Of a DNA stretch of 64,000 bases, positions 25,145 to 33,696 are shown one piece after another. This stretch comes from Nemesobacter sp965204665 (GTDB taxonomy: Bacteria > Desulfobacterota_D > UBA1144 > Nemesobacterales > Nemesobacteraceae). The notes below the pieces were generated by a model. The model worked only from the letters and a program-made list of their open reading frames with translations, was not told the DNA's origin and did not search any database. Within the stretch, counting starts at the first letter, position 1, and every line of letters starts with the position of its first letter. Position numbers and translations under genes: made by a program. The DNA is taken from positions 1,178,001-1,242,000 of the forward strand of contig OZ242002.1 in assembly GCA_965204665.1 (NCBI GenBank). The letters run 5' to 3'.

Positions 25145-26464
25145 CTACGTTCTTTTTCCTGTCTTGCTTGAAAACGGATCTTCCATCTCCGGATGCCAGA
25201 GTTTGAAATGGTCTTTATGCATTCGATGGTATGAGTCTTGCCGGAAGTATTTGTCGTAGAAATCAAGATCCAAGTGGTGGGCTTGGAATACCAGCCGCAC
25301 AAACATCGGATCAAGAAAAGCGGGGAACCTGCCGTAGTTTTCGTATACGTAGTTGCAGAAATCCTTAACTATTTCTATTCTCGTTTCCGACGGATGGTAC
25401 TCGTCCTGCAGAACTGATTCCGGATGTCTGTAAGGAAACGGGTTGTCTTCTTTCCAGAACTCTCCTCTTATACTCAAAAACCTGTCGACCGCATCGTCCA
25501 TATCATTTACATAGGGAGGGCAGAGCGATTCAAAGACGCCGTCTTTTCCTACAGGGTAGGGCTGGTTTGTGCTTCTGAGAGTTTTTTCGGGTTTTTCGAA
25601 CCGGAATCCGAGTCCCTTGTGGGACGGGTCGATTCCCAGAGCGTGATGAGGCATGAGTCCCGTAAATGTCCATCCCCCCAGTCCCAATGCCTGCAGAGCG
25701 AGATTCATGTTCTGACTTATAAAAGCCTGCTCTACGTTAAGAGTGGTTAGTACCCGGAGTTCAAGATCAAAAAGTGAAAGTTTCACATCATCTCTGATGT
25801 AGCCCTTCTTTATCCACTTATCAAGTCCGCACGACCTTCCTCCGTTGAGTTCATCTATGATGTTGAAACCGTATTTAGACCCGAAGTATATGAACAGCAG
25901 TACCATGTATTCAACTGTGGTATTGGTCACGGGAATGAAGAATGTGGTGCCCGGTTTGTTTGTATTCCATGCGTTGAAGTCAAAAAGTCCGGGTTCTCCT
26001 TCGGGGAGACAAGCTCTTTGGTTCTCAAGCGTAACTCTGCTTGTTCTGAAAAGTTCAAGTATTTTTTCAAGTTGCTGCTCTCTTTTGAGGGAAGTGAAGA
26101 TGGAGATGTCCTGCGGCATCAGGTCGAAAAGCCTCACCATATAGACACCGTCGTCATTCGTGTAGAAAAGTTCTGTGGAGTGGGAGTTGCAGGAGCACGG
26201 CCAACTTCTTCCCGTCCACTGGAACAGCCACGATATGCCCGTTCTGGGAAGATCACCCAAGGAAAGCCCTGTAGTTCCGGTGCCCGCCCATACCAGAAAG
26301 GCTTCTTCAAGTTCCGAAAGGGGTGCGGGGCTGTGAGTCGAACGATAAGCGAGATTACCTGCGGGGATTTCCATACCCATCGCGAACCGGCGGGACCTTC
26401 TTGAGAATATGGAGTCGAGCAGACTGAAATTCACGGCGCGGTCGAAGCCTTCGGGGATGGACAT
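25145..26464 (-). CDS. Nitroreductase-like protein of unknown function
   Basis: The 439-residue protein begins with a nitroreductase/SagB-like pattern (SIFSRRSRRFAMG, then PLSELEEAFLVWAGTG). Further on it has VEQAFISQNMNLALQALGLGGWTF, resembling the AGxxxQNLxLxAxxLGLG helix of FMN-dependent nitroreductases. It is much longer than the roughly 200 residues of simple family members, and its middle and end are not recognised. AAGGA precedes the ATG. It lies directly downstream of the Fur paralogue on the same strand and could be its target. Flavin binding is inference only. Confidence 0.55.
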   Translation of the reverse strand: MSIPEGFDRAVNFSLLDSIFSRRSRRFAMGMEIPAGNLAYRSTHSPAPLSELEEAFLVWAGTGTTGLSLGDLPRTGISWLFQWTGRSWPCSCNSHSTELFYTNDDGVYMVRLFDLMPQDISIFTSLKREQQLEKILELFRTSRVTLENQRACLPEGEPGLFDFNAWNTNKPGTTFFIPVTNTTVEYMVLLFIYFGSKYGFNIIDELNGGRSCGLDKWIKKGYIRDDVKLSLFDLELRVLTTLNVEQAFISQNMNLALQALGLGGWTFTGLMPHHALGIDPSHKGLGFRFEKPEKTLRSTNQPYPVGKDGVFESLCPPYVNDMDDAVDRFLSIRGEFWKEDNPFPYRHPESVLQDEYHPSETRIEIVKDFCNYVYENYGRFPAFLDPMFVRLVFQAHHLDLDFYDKYFRQDSYHRMHKDHFKLWHPEMEDPFSSKTGKRT

Positions 26465-26508
26465 TTTCCTTCAGGACCTCTGCGGGGCGGGGATGTGATT
26501 GTCCGTGG

Positions 26509-26955
26509 TCAGCAGTCGGGGTTTCGGCATTTTTCACAGATTCCACTGAAGAGGACGGAGTATCCGAGAATCCTGTAATTTTCTATCCGGGTTTCGTTAA
26601 GTTTCGAGTGGTTCATGGAATCTTCGTACAGGTCTTCTATTTTTTCACATTCTGTACAGACCACATGGTGGTGAGGCTCAAGATTGGCATCGTATCCGGC
26701 TGCGTGATAAAGAGTGTTCACAACCGGGACAAGACCCGTTTTTTCGAATGTTTCAAGAGTTCTGTAGACAGTGGTGAGGGAAATACCTGGATGGCGGCGC
26801 TTTATACTCCTGTAGATCGTTTCGGTGCTAGGGTGCTCGCATTTTCCTGCAAGTTCCCTGTATACAGCAATTCTCTGAGGTGTTACCTTGAGACCCGGTT
26901 CTTTGCTCTTGTCTATAAATTCCGATATCATGTCCTCGGTCGGGGAACGGCTCAT
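26509..26955 (-). CDS. Fur-family metalloregulator (PerR-like)
   Basis: A 148-residue protein with the Fur winged helix (LKVTPQRIAVYREL, HPSTETIYRSI, ISLTTVYRTLETFEKTGLV). The metal-binding part has PHHHVVCTECEKIEDLYED and a C-terminal CEKCRNPDC, so both structural CxxC zinc pairs are present. Members sense iron, zinc or peroxide; peroxide-sensing PerR types look most like this. A good promoter and a palindrome lie upstream, suggesting autoregulation. Confidence 0.85.
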   Translation of the reverse strand: MSRSPTEDMISEFIDKSKEPGLKVTPQRIAVYRELAGKCEHPSTETIYRSIKRRHPGISLTTVYRTLETFEKTGLVPVVNTLYHAAGYDANLEPHHHVVCTECEKIEDLYEDSMNHSKLNETRIENYRILGYSVLFSGICEKCRNPDC

Positions 26956-26979
26956 AAAACGCTTCCTTTACAAAAACGC

Positions 26980-27048
26980 GTTCATAAAGAACGACTTTCA
27001 TTGTACCTTAGGATTGTATTTGTCTCAAACGACTCTATATTCGTTTGA
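26980..27048 (-). promoter_or_regulatory. Promoter and candidate operators of the Fur-family gene
   Basis: On the minus strand, TTGAGA (27028-27023) and TACAAT (27005-27000) are spaced by 17 bases. An 8-bp palindrome, TCAAACGA and TCGTTTGA with an 8-base spacer (27025-27048), overlaps the -35 box. A second palindrome, GTTC-N5-GAAC (26980-26992), lies between the -10 box and the start codon. From 27049 to 27347 I see nothing that looks like a gene. Confidence 0.6.
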
Positions 27049-27347
27049 CCTACTGTTCTTGAGATGTATTCAAACGTAAAACATAGGTTATGAGAGAGAA
27101 TCAAGAGACGATTCATTTTTTTGGTTTATTGACTTGTCTTCTCAATCCCATTTTCGAATTGCAAACTCGTTATCGCCTTTCCTGCATGATAAATCCGTTC
27201 AACTTTTACCGGGTCTTTTCCGCTTATGTTCCCAGTTTGAAGGTCATGTGAAGCAAAACAAAAGCCGCCGGTATCTACACACAGGCACCGTAAGATTTCT
27301 AAAACCGTTTCTTCTAATTCGTACGAGCCTATTTCTGCGCGGTGTAC

Positions 27348-27632
27348 CTATAAACGGAAATGTCCCGACCGGGACAGGATAAATCTTAAGGTCGTAAGTT
27401 CAGACTTCCCGACATGATTTTCAGGCCGACTATCAGAAGACGGACCACGGAACTCGTCGTTTTCCAACATTTCACAATTTGGTATGAACCACTTTCCTAG
27501 TCCTTCCGTTACCCTTATCCCATGGCCGGCCAAGAAAAGCAGTTGCTCCTTTTTATCAATGAAATCCGCATGATCTGTCCGTGGACCAATCTTCGACTTC
27601 CGTACGAACCGTGTCAAGGGTAGTTTCGACAT
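27348..27632 (-). pseudogene. Possible remnant of a caspase-like (peptidase C14) protein
   Basis: An open frame of 94 codons contains KKEQLLFLAGHGIRV followed by GKWFIPNCEML. This recalls the LLFYFAGHG ... YLIP pattern around the catalytic His of caspase-fold peptidases. The catalytic Cys segment expected about 45 residues later is absent, and the frame has no good ribosome site. If real it is a fragment; it may be a chance frame. Confidence 0.25.
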
Positions 27633-27687
27633 AAAAAATGACCCGACACAATTTAATGGGACGTTTATTTAAATTGTGTCGGGTCAT
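27632..27687 (-). terminator. Strong rho-independent terminator of the Cache-like gene
   Basis: A perfect 18-bp inverted repeat (27638-27655 with 27670-27687; arm ATGACCCGACACAATTTA) with a 14-base loop is followed by six T on the minus strand. It begins 15 bases after the stop codon of the minus-strand gene. Confidence 0.9.
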
Positions 27688-27701
27688 CAGGAAGTCTGAA
27701 G

Positions 27702-29123
27702 TTATGCGCGTCTTCTCAAAAGAACAACTGAGAACAGAACAGACGCTGTCAGCAGCAGGTTAATCAGAGCACTCTGAGACGAATGGTCTTTTCCAGCAAC
27801 CGCGCATCCGTTATCGTCATCCTTATCCTTGGGCATATTATTGGGAGTTTTCGGATAAATCCCGGAACCGAAGATATTGAGTGATGTCTGGCTTAATATA
27901 CTGCTGAGTTCAGGATTCTCCTTAATGGCTTCGGACATTATATTCATAACTTCAATATAACTCGTTTTAAGTGAAGTGCCGGGAACCTTGTTCGTTTCAA
28001 GCCAGTTGTCGACTTTATCGTCAGTGCGTTCAGGGTTGCTCCAGCGGTAGTTGACTGTGGCGGACTGTCCTACTTTAGGGTCTCCGTTGCCTTCTGTCAG
28101 GGCATTTCGGAACAGAGTCGTTATTTTCTTATCATCCCCCGGCAACTGGTCGTCTTCCAGCTGCAATGTAAGACCGTTCAAATCGGAATTGTTTCCGTTG
28201 ATGATTACAGTACCGTCCGGAGTTGCTTTCATGACGAAGAGATATATGTTTTCATGTTTAAAACCTCCGAGCGTATAACAAGCAAGTATGCCGTTTATCG
28301 CTTCAGTAAGTTTGTTAAGGAATCCCAATCTGCTTCGCGCATCAGTAAGGTCCGGGTCAGTTTCATTGTATAATTCGGAAACCTTGGAGCGCAAAGCCTG
28401 TTTAGTTGATTCGATAGCACTTTTTACAAAGCCTTTAAGCCGGTCTTCCGTCGGGTCGTCATACACATCCTCGGCGGTGACCGGTAGACGCGGGAAAGAG
28501 GAACAGTCGGGTTCAGAGAAAACTCCATCTGCTCCATGATGAAGACCTACCGCGATGGTTATAACGTTCCCGACTATAGATGCGTCACCGAAACCTCCTC
28601 GGGTTCCGCAGGCCACTCTGGTTTTGCCGCCGTATTCATATTCTTCGCACACGATATCACCCCCTGATGATCCTTCAATCAAAGATTTCAGAGCTTTCGC
28701 GGGAGTTCCGTTTTCTCTAGTTGAATCCAAATTAAACCTGTACCCGAACAAATTGGGATATCCCGGGTGATTTAGTACAGTCCCACCTGAGTCTATCAGA
28801 ATCGTATACATCTCAGGAGCTTTATAAACTTCTTTCGTTCTTAATTCTCTGGAAATATCGGAAAGACCCAGTAAAGGTTGCAACGGGTTGGATTTCATAA
28901 TGAAATCATAATGCTCCGCTACGTGCGAGAGAAATTGCTTGACTTCCTCCTCGCTTGCAACATTTACATCTGAAGCCGCCCTATCATCAGCACTGCCGAC
29001 GCTCTCGCCATCCTTCTCAACCTCATGAGCAAACACCTCGATAGACGGCAGAAAAGCAATGATACTCACTACGAAAAAGATATTCAGAATTCCCACACGG
29101 TAAATCCGCCCGTTGAACTTCAT
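27702..29123 (-). CDS. Exported Cache-like protein with a C-terminal CTERM sorting tail
   Basis: The 473-residue protein has an N-terminal signal sequence (LNIFFVVSIIAFLPSIEVFA). A Cache-like sensing fold follows (MYTILIDSGGTVLNHPGYPN, then RVACGTRGGFG). The middle is unrecognised and contains DLTDARSRLGFLNKLTEAI. The tail has the three parts of a CTERM sorting signal: a Cys motif (NGCAVAG), a hydrophobic helix (LINLLLTASVLFSVVLL) and a basic end (RRRA). Such tails are recognised by membrane-embedded proteases of the rhombosortase/exosortase/myxosortase kinds, with the protein kept at the surface. The exact CTERM class and the matching protease are not identifiable here. Confidence 0.65.
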   Translation of the reverse strand: MKFNGRIYRVGILNIFFVVSIIAFLPSIEVFAHEVEKDGESVGSADDRAASDVNVASEEEVKQFLSHVAEHYDFIMKSNPLQPLLGLSDISRELRTKEVYKAPEMYTILIDSGGTVLNHPGYPNLFGYRFNLDSTRENGTPAKALKSLIEGSSGGDIVCEEYEYGGKTRVACGTRGGFGDASIVGNVITIAVGLHHGADGVFSEPDCSSFPRLPVTAEDVYDDPTEDRLKGFVKSAIESTKQALRSKVSELYNETDPDLTDARSRLGFLNKLTEAINGILACYTLGGFKHENIYLFVMKATPDGTVIINGNNSDLNGLTLQLEDDQLPGDDKKITTLFRNALTEGNGDPKVGQSATVNYRWSNPERTDDKVDNWLETNKVPGTSLKTSYIEVMNIMSEAIKENPELSSILSQTSLNIFGSGIYPKTPNNMPKDKDDDNGCAVAGKDHSSQSALINLLLTASVLFSVVLLRRRA

Positions 29124-29377
29124 GTCAGAGCCTCCTCAACCTTTCTTACTTCACTAGCCATTGTACCACGCCATGTCTTTTTATTCAAGCAGAATATATC
29201 GGCGACGGTGACCGTGAATGGACTGTTGTGTCTGAAGTCTGATAACTGAGCATGAACAAGTGCCGTATTCCGTAAAAAGTCAGAAGGTCCTACCGTCGGA
29301 TTGCATCAATACGAACTGAAACAGCGGCAGACATACACTCACATGCACTCATTACATTAAAACTGAGTCCGAAAACG

Positions 29378-30292
29378 CTAAAGTGCACTTGAGACTGCGA
29401 GAGTACTGTGAGGAAGATCATTAAAGAATAAATCGACCTTCAGAAATGCATCTGTTTTTCTGAAGGAATAGGTTGAAAATCTCTCTTCCAGAATACAAAC
29501 GACGGCTGACAAGGAAAGAAAAGGACCGTAGGGAATCGCGTATTCCATACCTTTTCGGCGCATCAGTATAATCAATAATCCGGTCAGCAGAGCTAGAACC
29601 GAACTCAGCAGTATCACGATAAGAACTTCCAACATGCCCAGGGCTGCGCCCAGCATGGAAACAAGTTTCACGTCGCCCATCCCCATTCCTTCTTTTTTCC
29701 TCAGGGTTTTGTAAAAAGTCGCTATAAGAAAAAACATTCCTCCCCCAATTAACATTCCCCCGATCGAATCCAGAATTGCGATGTCCGTTATGGAACCATA
29801 AAAATCCGAGTGAAAAAAAGCCTGCACTGCTTCCCAATCTGTCATAATCGAGTTGAACCCAAGAGCTGCCACTGTTGCGGGCAGGGTTATAACATCTGGA
29901 ATTACAAGGTGTTTTGCGTCTATAAGGGTTATGACCACAAGCGACATGCAGATAATCAGATAGAAAAACAGTTCGATAGAAATTCCGAATTCTCTGTAGA
30001 GAAGAAGCGCGAGTGTCCCGCAGAAAAGTTCAACAAGTGGATACTCGACGGATATACGGTTGTGGCAGTAGGCGCATTTTCCCCGCAGATATATCCAACT
30101 CGCCACGGGAATTTTGTGTAGGGTGCGTATCGGAATTTTACAGGCATCGCAACGGGAAGGGGGAGTTATAACGGATATTCCGATGGGAATCCTTGCGGCG
30201 CAAAGATTTGCAAAACTTCCTATCGCCGCACCCAGAAGGAAAATCCATATTCCGAACAGTACGCTCTCGGTAAAGAAAAAAGAGTTTTCCAA
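29378..30292 (-). CDS. pilD: Prepilin peptidase (type IV leader peptidase, A24)
   Basis: A 304-residue polytopic membrane enzyme that cleaves and N-methylates type IV prepilins and pseudopilins. The cytoplasmic loop carries two CxxC pairs (RCDACK and CAYC), which separates the bifunctional form from short archaeal-like peptidases. The catalytic aspartates are in LIDAKHLVIPD near 135 and GMGDVK near 215. No pilus gene is in the window. It lies 19 bases downstream of the CDC48-like gene on the same strand, so both may be one unit. Confidence 0.93.
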   Translation of the reverse strand: MENSFFFTESVLFGIWIFLLGAAIGSFANLCAARIPIGISVITPPSRCDACKIPIRTLHKIPVASWIYLRGKCAYCHNRISVEYPLVELFCGTLALLLYREFGISIELFFYLIICMSLVVITLIDAKHLVIPDVITLPATVAALGFNSIMTDWEAVQAFFHSDFYGSITDIAILDSIGGMLIGGGMFFLIATFYKTLRKKEGMGMGDVKLVSMLGAALGMLEVLIVILLSSVLALLTGLLIILMRRKGMEYAIPYGPFLSLSAVVCILEERFSTYSFRKTDAFLKVDLFFNDLPHSTLAVSSAL

Positions 30293-30311
30293 AACAGTTT
30301 TCGGTTCTCGA

Positions 30312-32417
30312 TTAATTTTTTACGCAAGACGCTCTTTTACTCAGTTCTGCAAGCGCAAGGTCAAAATGCCTTCTGCGGAGTCGCAGAACTTTTCTGTTCT
30401 TGCTGAGATGCTCTCTGAGGGCGTAAAGAGAAGCCCTGTCGCACACAAGTTTTACGTCCGCTCCAGTTCCATTCTCTATCCGCGAGGCTATGGTGGGGAG
30501 ATTTACATCCGGGCCGAGAGGCTTTTTGTTTGTGTGTATACCCAGTATCTCAACCATTTCTTTCTTTGACGGCATAGGCATCTCGATTACCAGATCAATT
30601 CTTCCCGGTCTCAGCAATGCGGGTTCGATCATCTCTATTCTGTTTGTCGCGGCAAGTATGAGCACATCCGCGAGTTCTTCCACTCCGTCCATTTCGGCCA
30701 GAATTTGACTCACTACCCTCTCGCTCACCTTGGTTGAGCTGTCTTCGGAGCGTTTTGGACACAGAGCGTCAAGTTCGTCGAAAAAGATTATACAGGGAGA
30801 AACCTGCTTTGCTTTTCTGAAAATCTCCCGCACGGCCCGTTCTGATTCCCCCACATATTTTGACAGAATTTCCGCTCCCTTTATGGAGATGAAATTCGTC
30901 TCCGCCCTGCTCGCAAGCGCTTTTGCGAGCAGGGTCTTTCCAGTACCGGGCGATCCGTAAAGAAGTATCCCCTTGGGAGAAGATACATCCATGGCATTGT
31001 AGAGATTTCTGTGTTTCATGGGCCATATGACGGATTCCAGCAGATTGTTTTTTACATCTTCGAGTCCGCCTACATCATCCCATGATGTTTTCGGTATTTC
31101 GGCCGTTATTTCCCGTGCAGCGGACGGTTGAACGTTTCTGAGCGCTTCAAGAAAATCCTCCATACGGATTTCCATACGGAAACCAGCAATCATATCCGAA
31201 GAACTTTCTTCGATGTCCGGCATAATATCGGTAAGAGAATTTATAGCCGCTTCCCTGCAGAGATTCTCGATATCCGCTCCCACATAACCGTAGCAGAGTT
31301 CGGAAAGTCTCTGTAGGTCGACATCACTTGAGAGAGGCATGCTTCTCGAGTGAATACGGAAAATCTCAAGGCGTGCGGCGGCATCCGGAACACCTAGGCG
31401 GATTTCTCTATCAAATCTTCCCGGACGACGCAGCGCGGGGTCAATCATATCCGGAAGGTTGGTCGCCCCTATCACTGTGATGCTTCCCCTGTCGGCAAGC
31501 CCGTCCATGAGTGAGAGCAGTTGAGCAACAACTCTTTTTTCCACATCTCCTACCACTTTCTCCCTGTGCGGCGCTATGGCGTCAAGTTCGTCAAGGAAGA
31601 TTATTGACGGTTGATTTTTTGCCGCCGCCTCGAATATCCGGCGGAGTTTTCCCTCGCTCTCACCGTAAAATCTATGGATTATCTCAGGACCATTCACCAC
31701 ATGGAAGTCCGAACCGGTCTCATGCGCTATGGCTCTTGCAAGCAGGGTTTTCCCGCTTCCCGGCGGTCCGGTGAGCAATACTCCGCGCGGTGGATTCACC
31801 CCAAGTTTTTCGAAGAGCGAGGGGAAGCGCACGGGAATCTCAAGGATTTCCTTCACCTTTTCTAGCTGGACCGAAAGTCCACCGATATCTTCATAGGACA
31901 CTTTCTTGTTGTTCACTATGGTTTTGGGTCTCTTGACCATTTCCATTTTCGTTCGCTGGTTTACGATTACCGAATTTTCAGGCTTCGTGTTGAGCACGTC
32001 AAAATCCTCAACCTTGGTATCGGACACCCGGATAGAGATCCTGTCTCCGGCCGTTACCGCCAACCCTTCGAGTCTGTTATAGAGAACTCTGTTTTTCGCC
32101 GGATCGTAAAGAAGTTCTTTGTTTCTTGGACAAAGCGTTACGCTGCTCGCGTTTTCAAGGTTGGTTTTGGTGACTATAACAAAGTCGTTAAGTTCCACTC
32201 CGGCGTTTTCACGCGTGACTGCATCCACTTCTATTACGGATGTTTCCTGCTCCTCAATATTAAACGGTAACGCTCTTACAACGGTCTTTCTCTTTCCGTC
32301 TATGGAGATCAGGTCCCAGGATTGAAGTCCCAGTTCTCTCATATCCACGCTGCTGATTCTGGCATAACCCTTACAACAGTCGCGCGAGTGGATTTCAGAT
32401 GTTCTGAGCGATATCAT
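30312..32417 (-). CDS. CDC48/VCP-like double AAA ATPase
   Basis: The 701-residue protein matches the CDC48/p97 plan. An N-terminal double-psi-barrel-like substrate domain spans about 1-160. The D1 module has GPPGSGKT and the Walker B FLDELDAI near 275. The D2 module has GSPGTGKT and FFDELDALCP near 545. Both have arginine-finger regions (RRPGRFDRE, LRPGRID). CDC48 unfolds proteins as a hexamer and is typical of archaea and eukaryotes, found in a minority of bacteria. It starts 20 bases or so from a good minus-strand promoter and is followed by pilD. Confidence 0.9.
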   Translation of the reverse strand: MISLRTSEIHSRDCCKGYARISSVDMRELGLQSWDLISIDGKRKTVVRALPFNIEEQETSVIEVDAVTRENAGVELNDFVIVTKTNLENASSVTLCPRNKELLYDPAKNRVLYNRLEGLAVTAGDRISIRVSDTKVEDFDVLNTKPENSVIVNQRTKMEMVKRPKTIVNNKKVSYEDIGGLSVQLEKVKEILEIPVRFPSLFEKLGVNPPRGVLLTGPPGSGKTLLARAIAHETGSDFHVVNGPEIIHRFYGESEGKLRRIFEAAAKNQPSIIFLDELDAIAPHREKVVGDVEKRVVAQLLSLMDGLADRGSITVIGATNLPDMIDPALRRPGRFDREIRLGVPDAAARLEIFRIHSRSMPLSSDVDLQRLSELCYGYVGADIENLCREAAINSLTDIMPDIEESSSDMIAGFRMEIRMEDFLEALRNVQPSAAREITAEIPKTSWDDVGGLEDVKNNLLESVIWPMKHRNLYNAMDVSSPKGILLYGSPGTGKTLLAKALASRAETNFISIKGAEILSKYVGESERAVREIFRKAKQVSPCIIFFDELDALCPKRSEDSSTKVSERVVSQILAEMDGVEELADVLILAATNRIEMIEPALLRPGRIDLVIEMPMPSKKEMVEILGIHTNKKPLGPDVNLPTIASRIENGTGADVKLVCDRASLYALREHLSKNRKVLRLRRRHFDLALAELSKRASCVKN

Positions 32418-32444
32418 TTCCGTGCTTTCCGTCTTTGAAAAAAA

Positions 32445-32472
32445 ATAGTAACCCTTTAGATTTTACGGTCAA
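32445..32472 (-). promoter_or_regulatory. Promoter of the CDC48-like gene
   Basis: On the minus strand, TTGACC (32472-32467) and TACTAT (32450-32445) are spaced by 16 bases. The G10/C10 tract lies 10 bases upstream of the -35 box. Confidence 0.6.
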
Positions 32473-32482
32473 GAAAGTTGCT

Positions 32483-32492
32483 GGGGGGGGGG
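32483..32492 (+). repeat. G10 homopolymer between the CDC48-like gene and recF
   Basis: Ten consecutive G, 25 bases before the recF start and 10 bases beyond the -35 box of the divergent promoter. Confidence 0.95.
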
Positions 32493-32517
32493 TGAAAAAA
32501 GTGTTCGGCGGACAAAC

Positions 32518-33609
32518 ATGGAGTTAAAACATATTACTCTCATCAATTACAGAAATTATGAAAAGTTATCCCTCCCGTTCCATTCGGGATTCAATGTCAT
32601 CCACGGAAGAAATGCGCAGGGGAAGACCAATCTGCTCGAAGCCATATATCTTGTCTGCGGACTGCGACCGTTTTCGGGCACGAAAAATTCAGAACTTGTC
32701 AGATTCGGCTGTGAGTCATCTCTTGCGAAGGGGGAGATCTCAGCCGAAAACGGACTCAACGAGGTTCATGTCACCGTAAAAAACGACGGCAGGCGCGCGA
32801 GGCTGAATTCAAAGGCCGTGCGGAGCATAAGTCAGCATTTCGGTACATTTAAAGTAGTTCTGTTCCTGCCTTCCGACATCAACATAGTGAAAGGAGGGCC
32901 GCAGGCAAGGAGAGACTACCTTGACTCCGTTATAAGCGCGGTCTGTCCGGCACACATAAAGCAACTTCGGGATTACCAGAAGGCGGTGAGTCAGAGAAAC
33001 CATGTTTTAATATCGGCAAGGGGCCCGTCTCCTCTTGTTCTGGATCTCTGGGACGAGCAGATAGCACAAACAGGGTCCGATATAGTAAAAAGACGTGTGG
33101 AGATGATAAAGGAGTTCAATCGTAAACTCAATGAGGTCTACGGGGAAAGTGCCGACTCCGACAACTCTGCGCGCATAATCTACGGAGTTTCTTTTGACCG
33201 AGGAGAAGAAATAGTCCGAAGCATACTGGAAGGGCTCAGAAAGAATTTCCCCTCGGACAGAAAAAGAGGCTACACGACCGTGGGGCCGCACAGGGACAGG
33301 GTAGGCTTTCTGCTTGACGGCAGGGACGCTTCCCGCTTCGCTTCCCAAGGTCAGTCAAAAAATCTTGTCCTCGCTTTGAAATCAGCCGAGATAAAACTTT
33401 TCCGGGAACGCACCGGCGTAAATCCCATACTTTTGCTGGACGACATAACAAGCGAACTTGATTCCGGGCGCAGGAGTTTTCTTTTCAATGCGCTTTCAGA
33501 ATTCTCAGGACAGGTGTTTGTCACTTCAACTGAAAAAAAGCAGGTGCCCGTCCGCAGCCAGGTTCATACGTTTTTGGTCGATTCCGGTCGGGTCAGAATC
33601 GGCGGATGA
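32518..33609 (+). CDS. recF: DNA replication and repair protein RecF
   Basis: A 363-residue SMC-like ATPase that helps load RecA on gapped DNA together with RecO and RecR; recO is 21 kb away in this window. Walker A is GRNAQGKTNLLEAI near 30-43, the signature is ASQGQSKNLVLALK near 278, and Walker B is LLLDDITSELD near 308. Length is normal. It is not next to dnaA/dnaN here, unlike the common arrangement, and its start lies close behind a G10 tract. Confidence 0.94.
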   Translation: MELKHITLINYRNYEKLSLPFHSGFNVIHGRNAQGKTNLLEAIYLVCGLRPFSGTKNSELVRFGCESSLAKGEISAENGLNEVHVTVKNDGRRARLNSKAVRSISQHFGTFKVVLFLPSDINIVKGGPQARRDYLDSVISAVCPAHIKQLRDYQKAVSQRNHVLISARGPSPLVLDLWDEQIAQTGSDIVKRRVEMIKEFNRKLNEVYGESADSDNSARIIYGVSFDRGEEIVRSILEGLRKNFPSDRKRGYTTVGPHRDRVGFLLDGRDASRFASQGQSKNLVLALKSAEIKLFRERTGVNPILLLDDITSELDSGRRSFLFNALSEFSGQVFVTSTEKKQVPVRSQVHTFLVDSGRVRIGG

Positions 33610-33696
33610 CGGAACAGTTGGTTTCGTCCGGGTCTGGTTTTTTTCCGGAAACTTATGTATAAGTACGGATTGAAAATTTACTGGAGGTAGTGTTAG

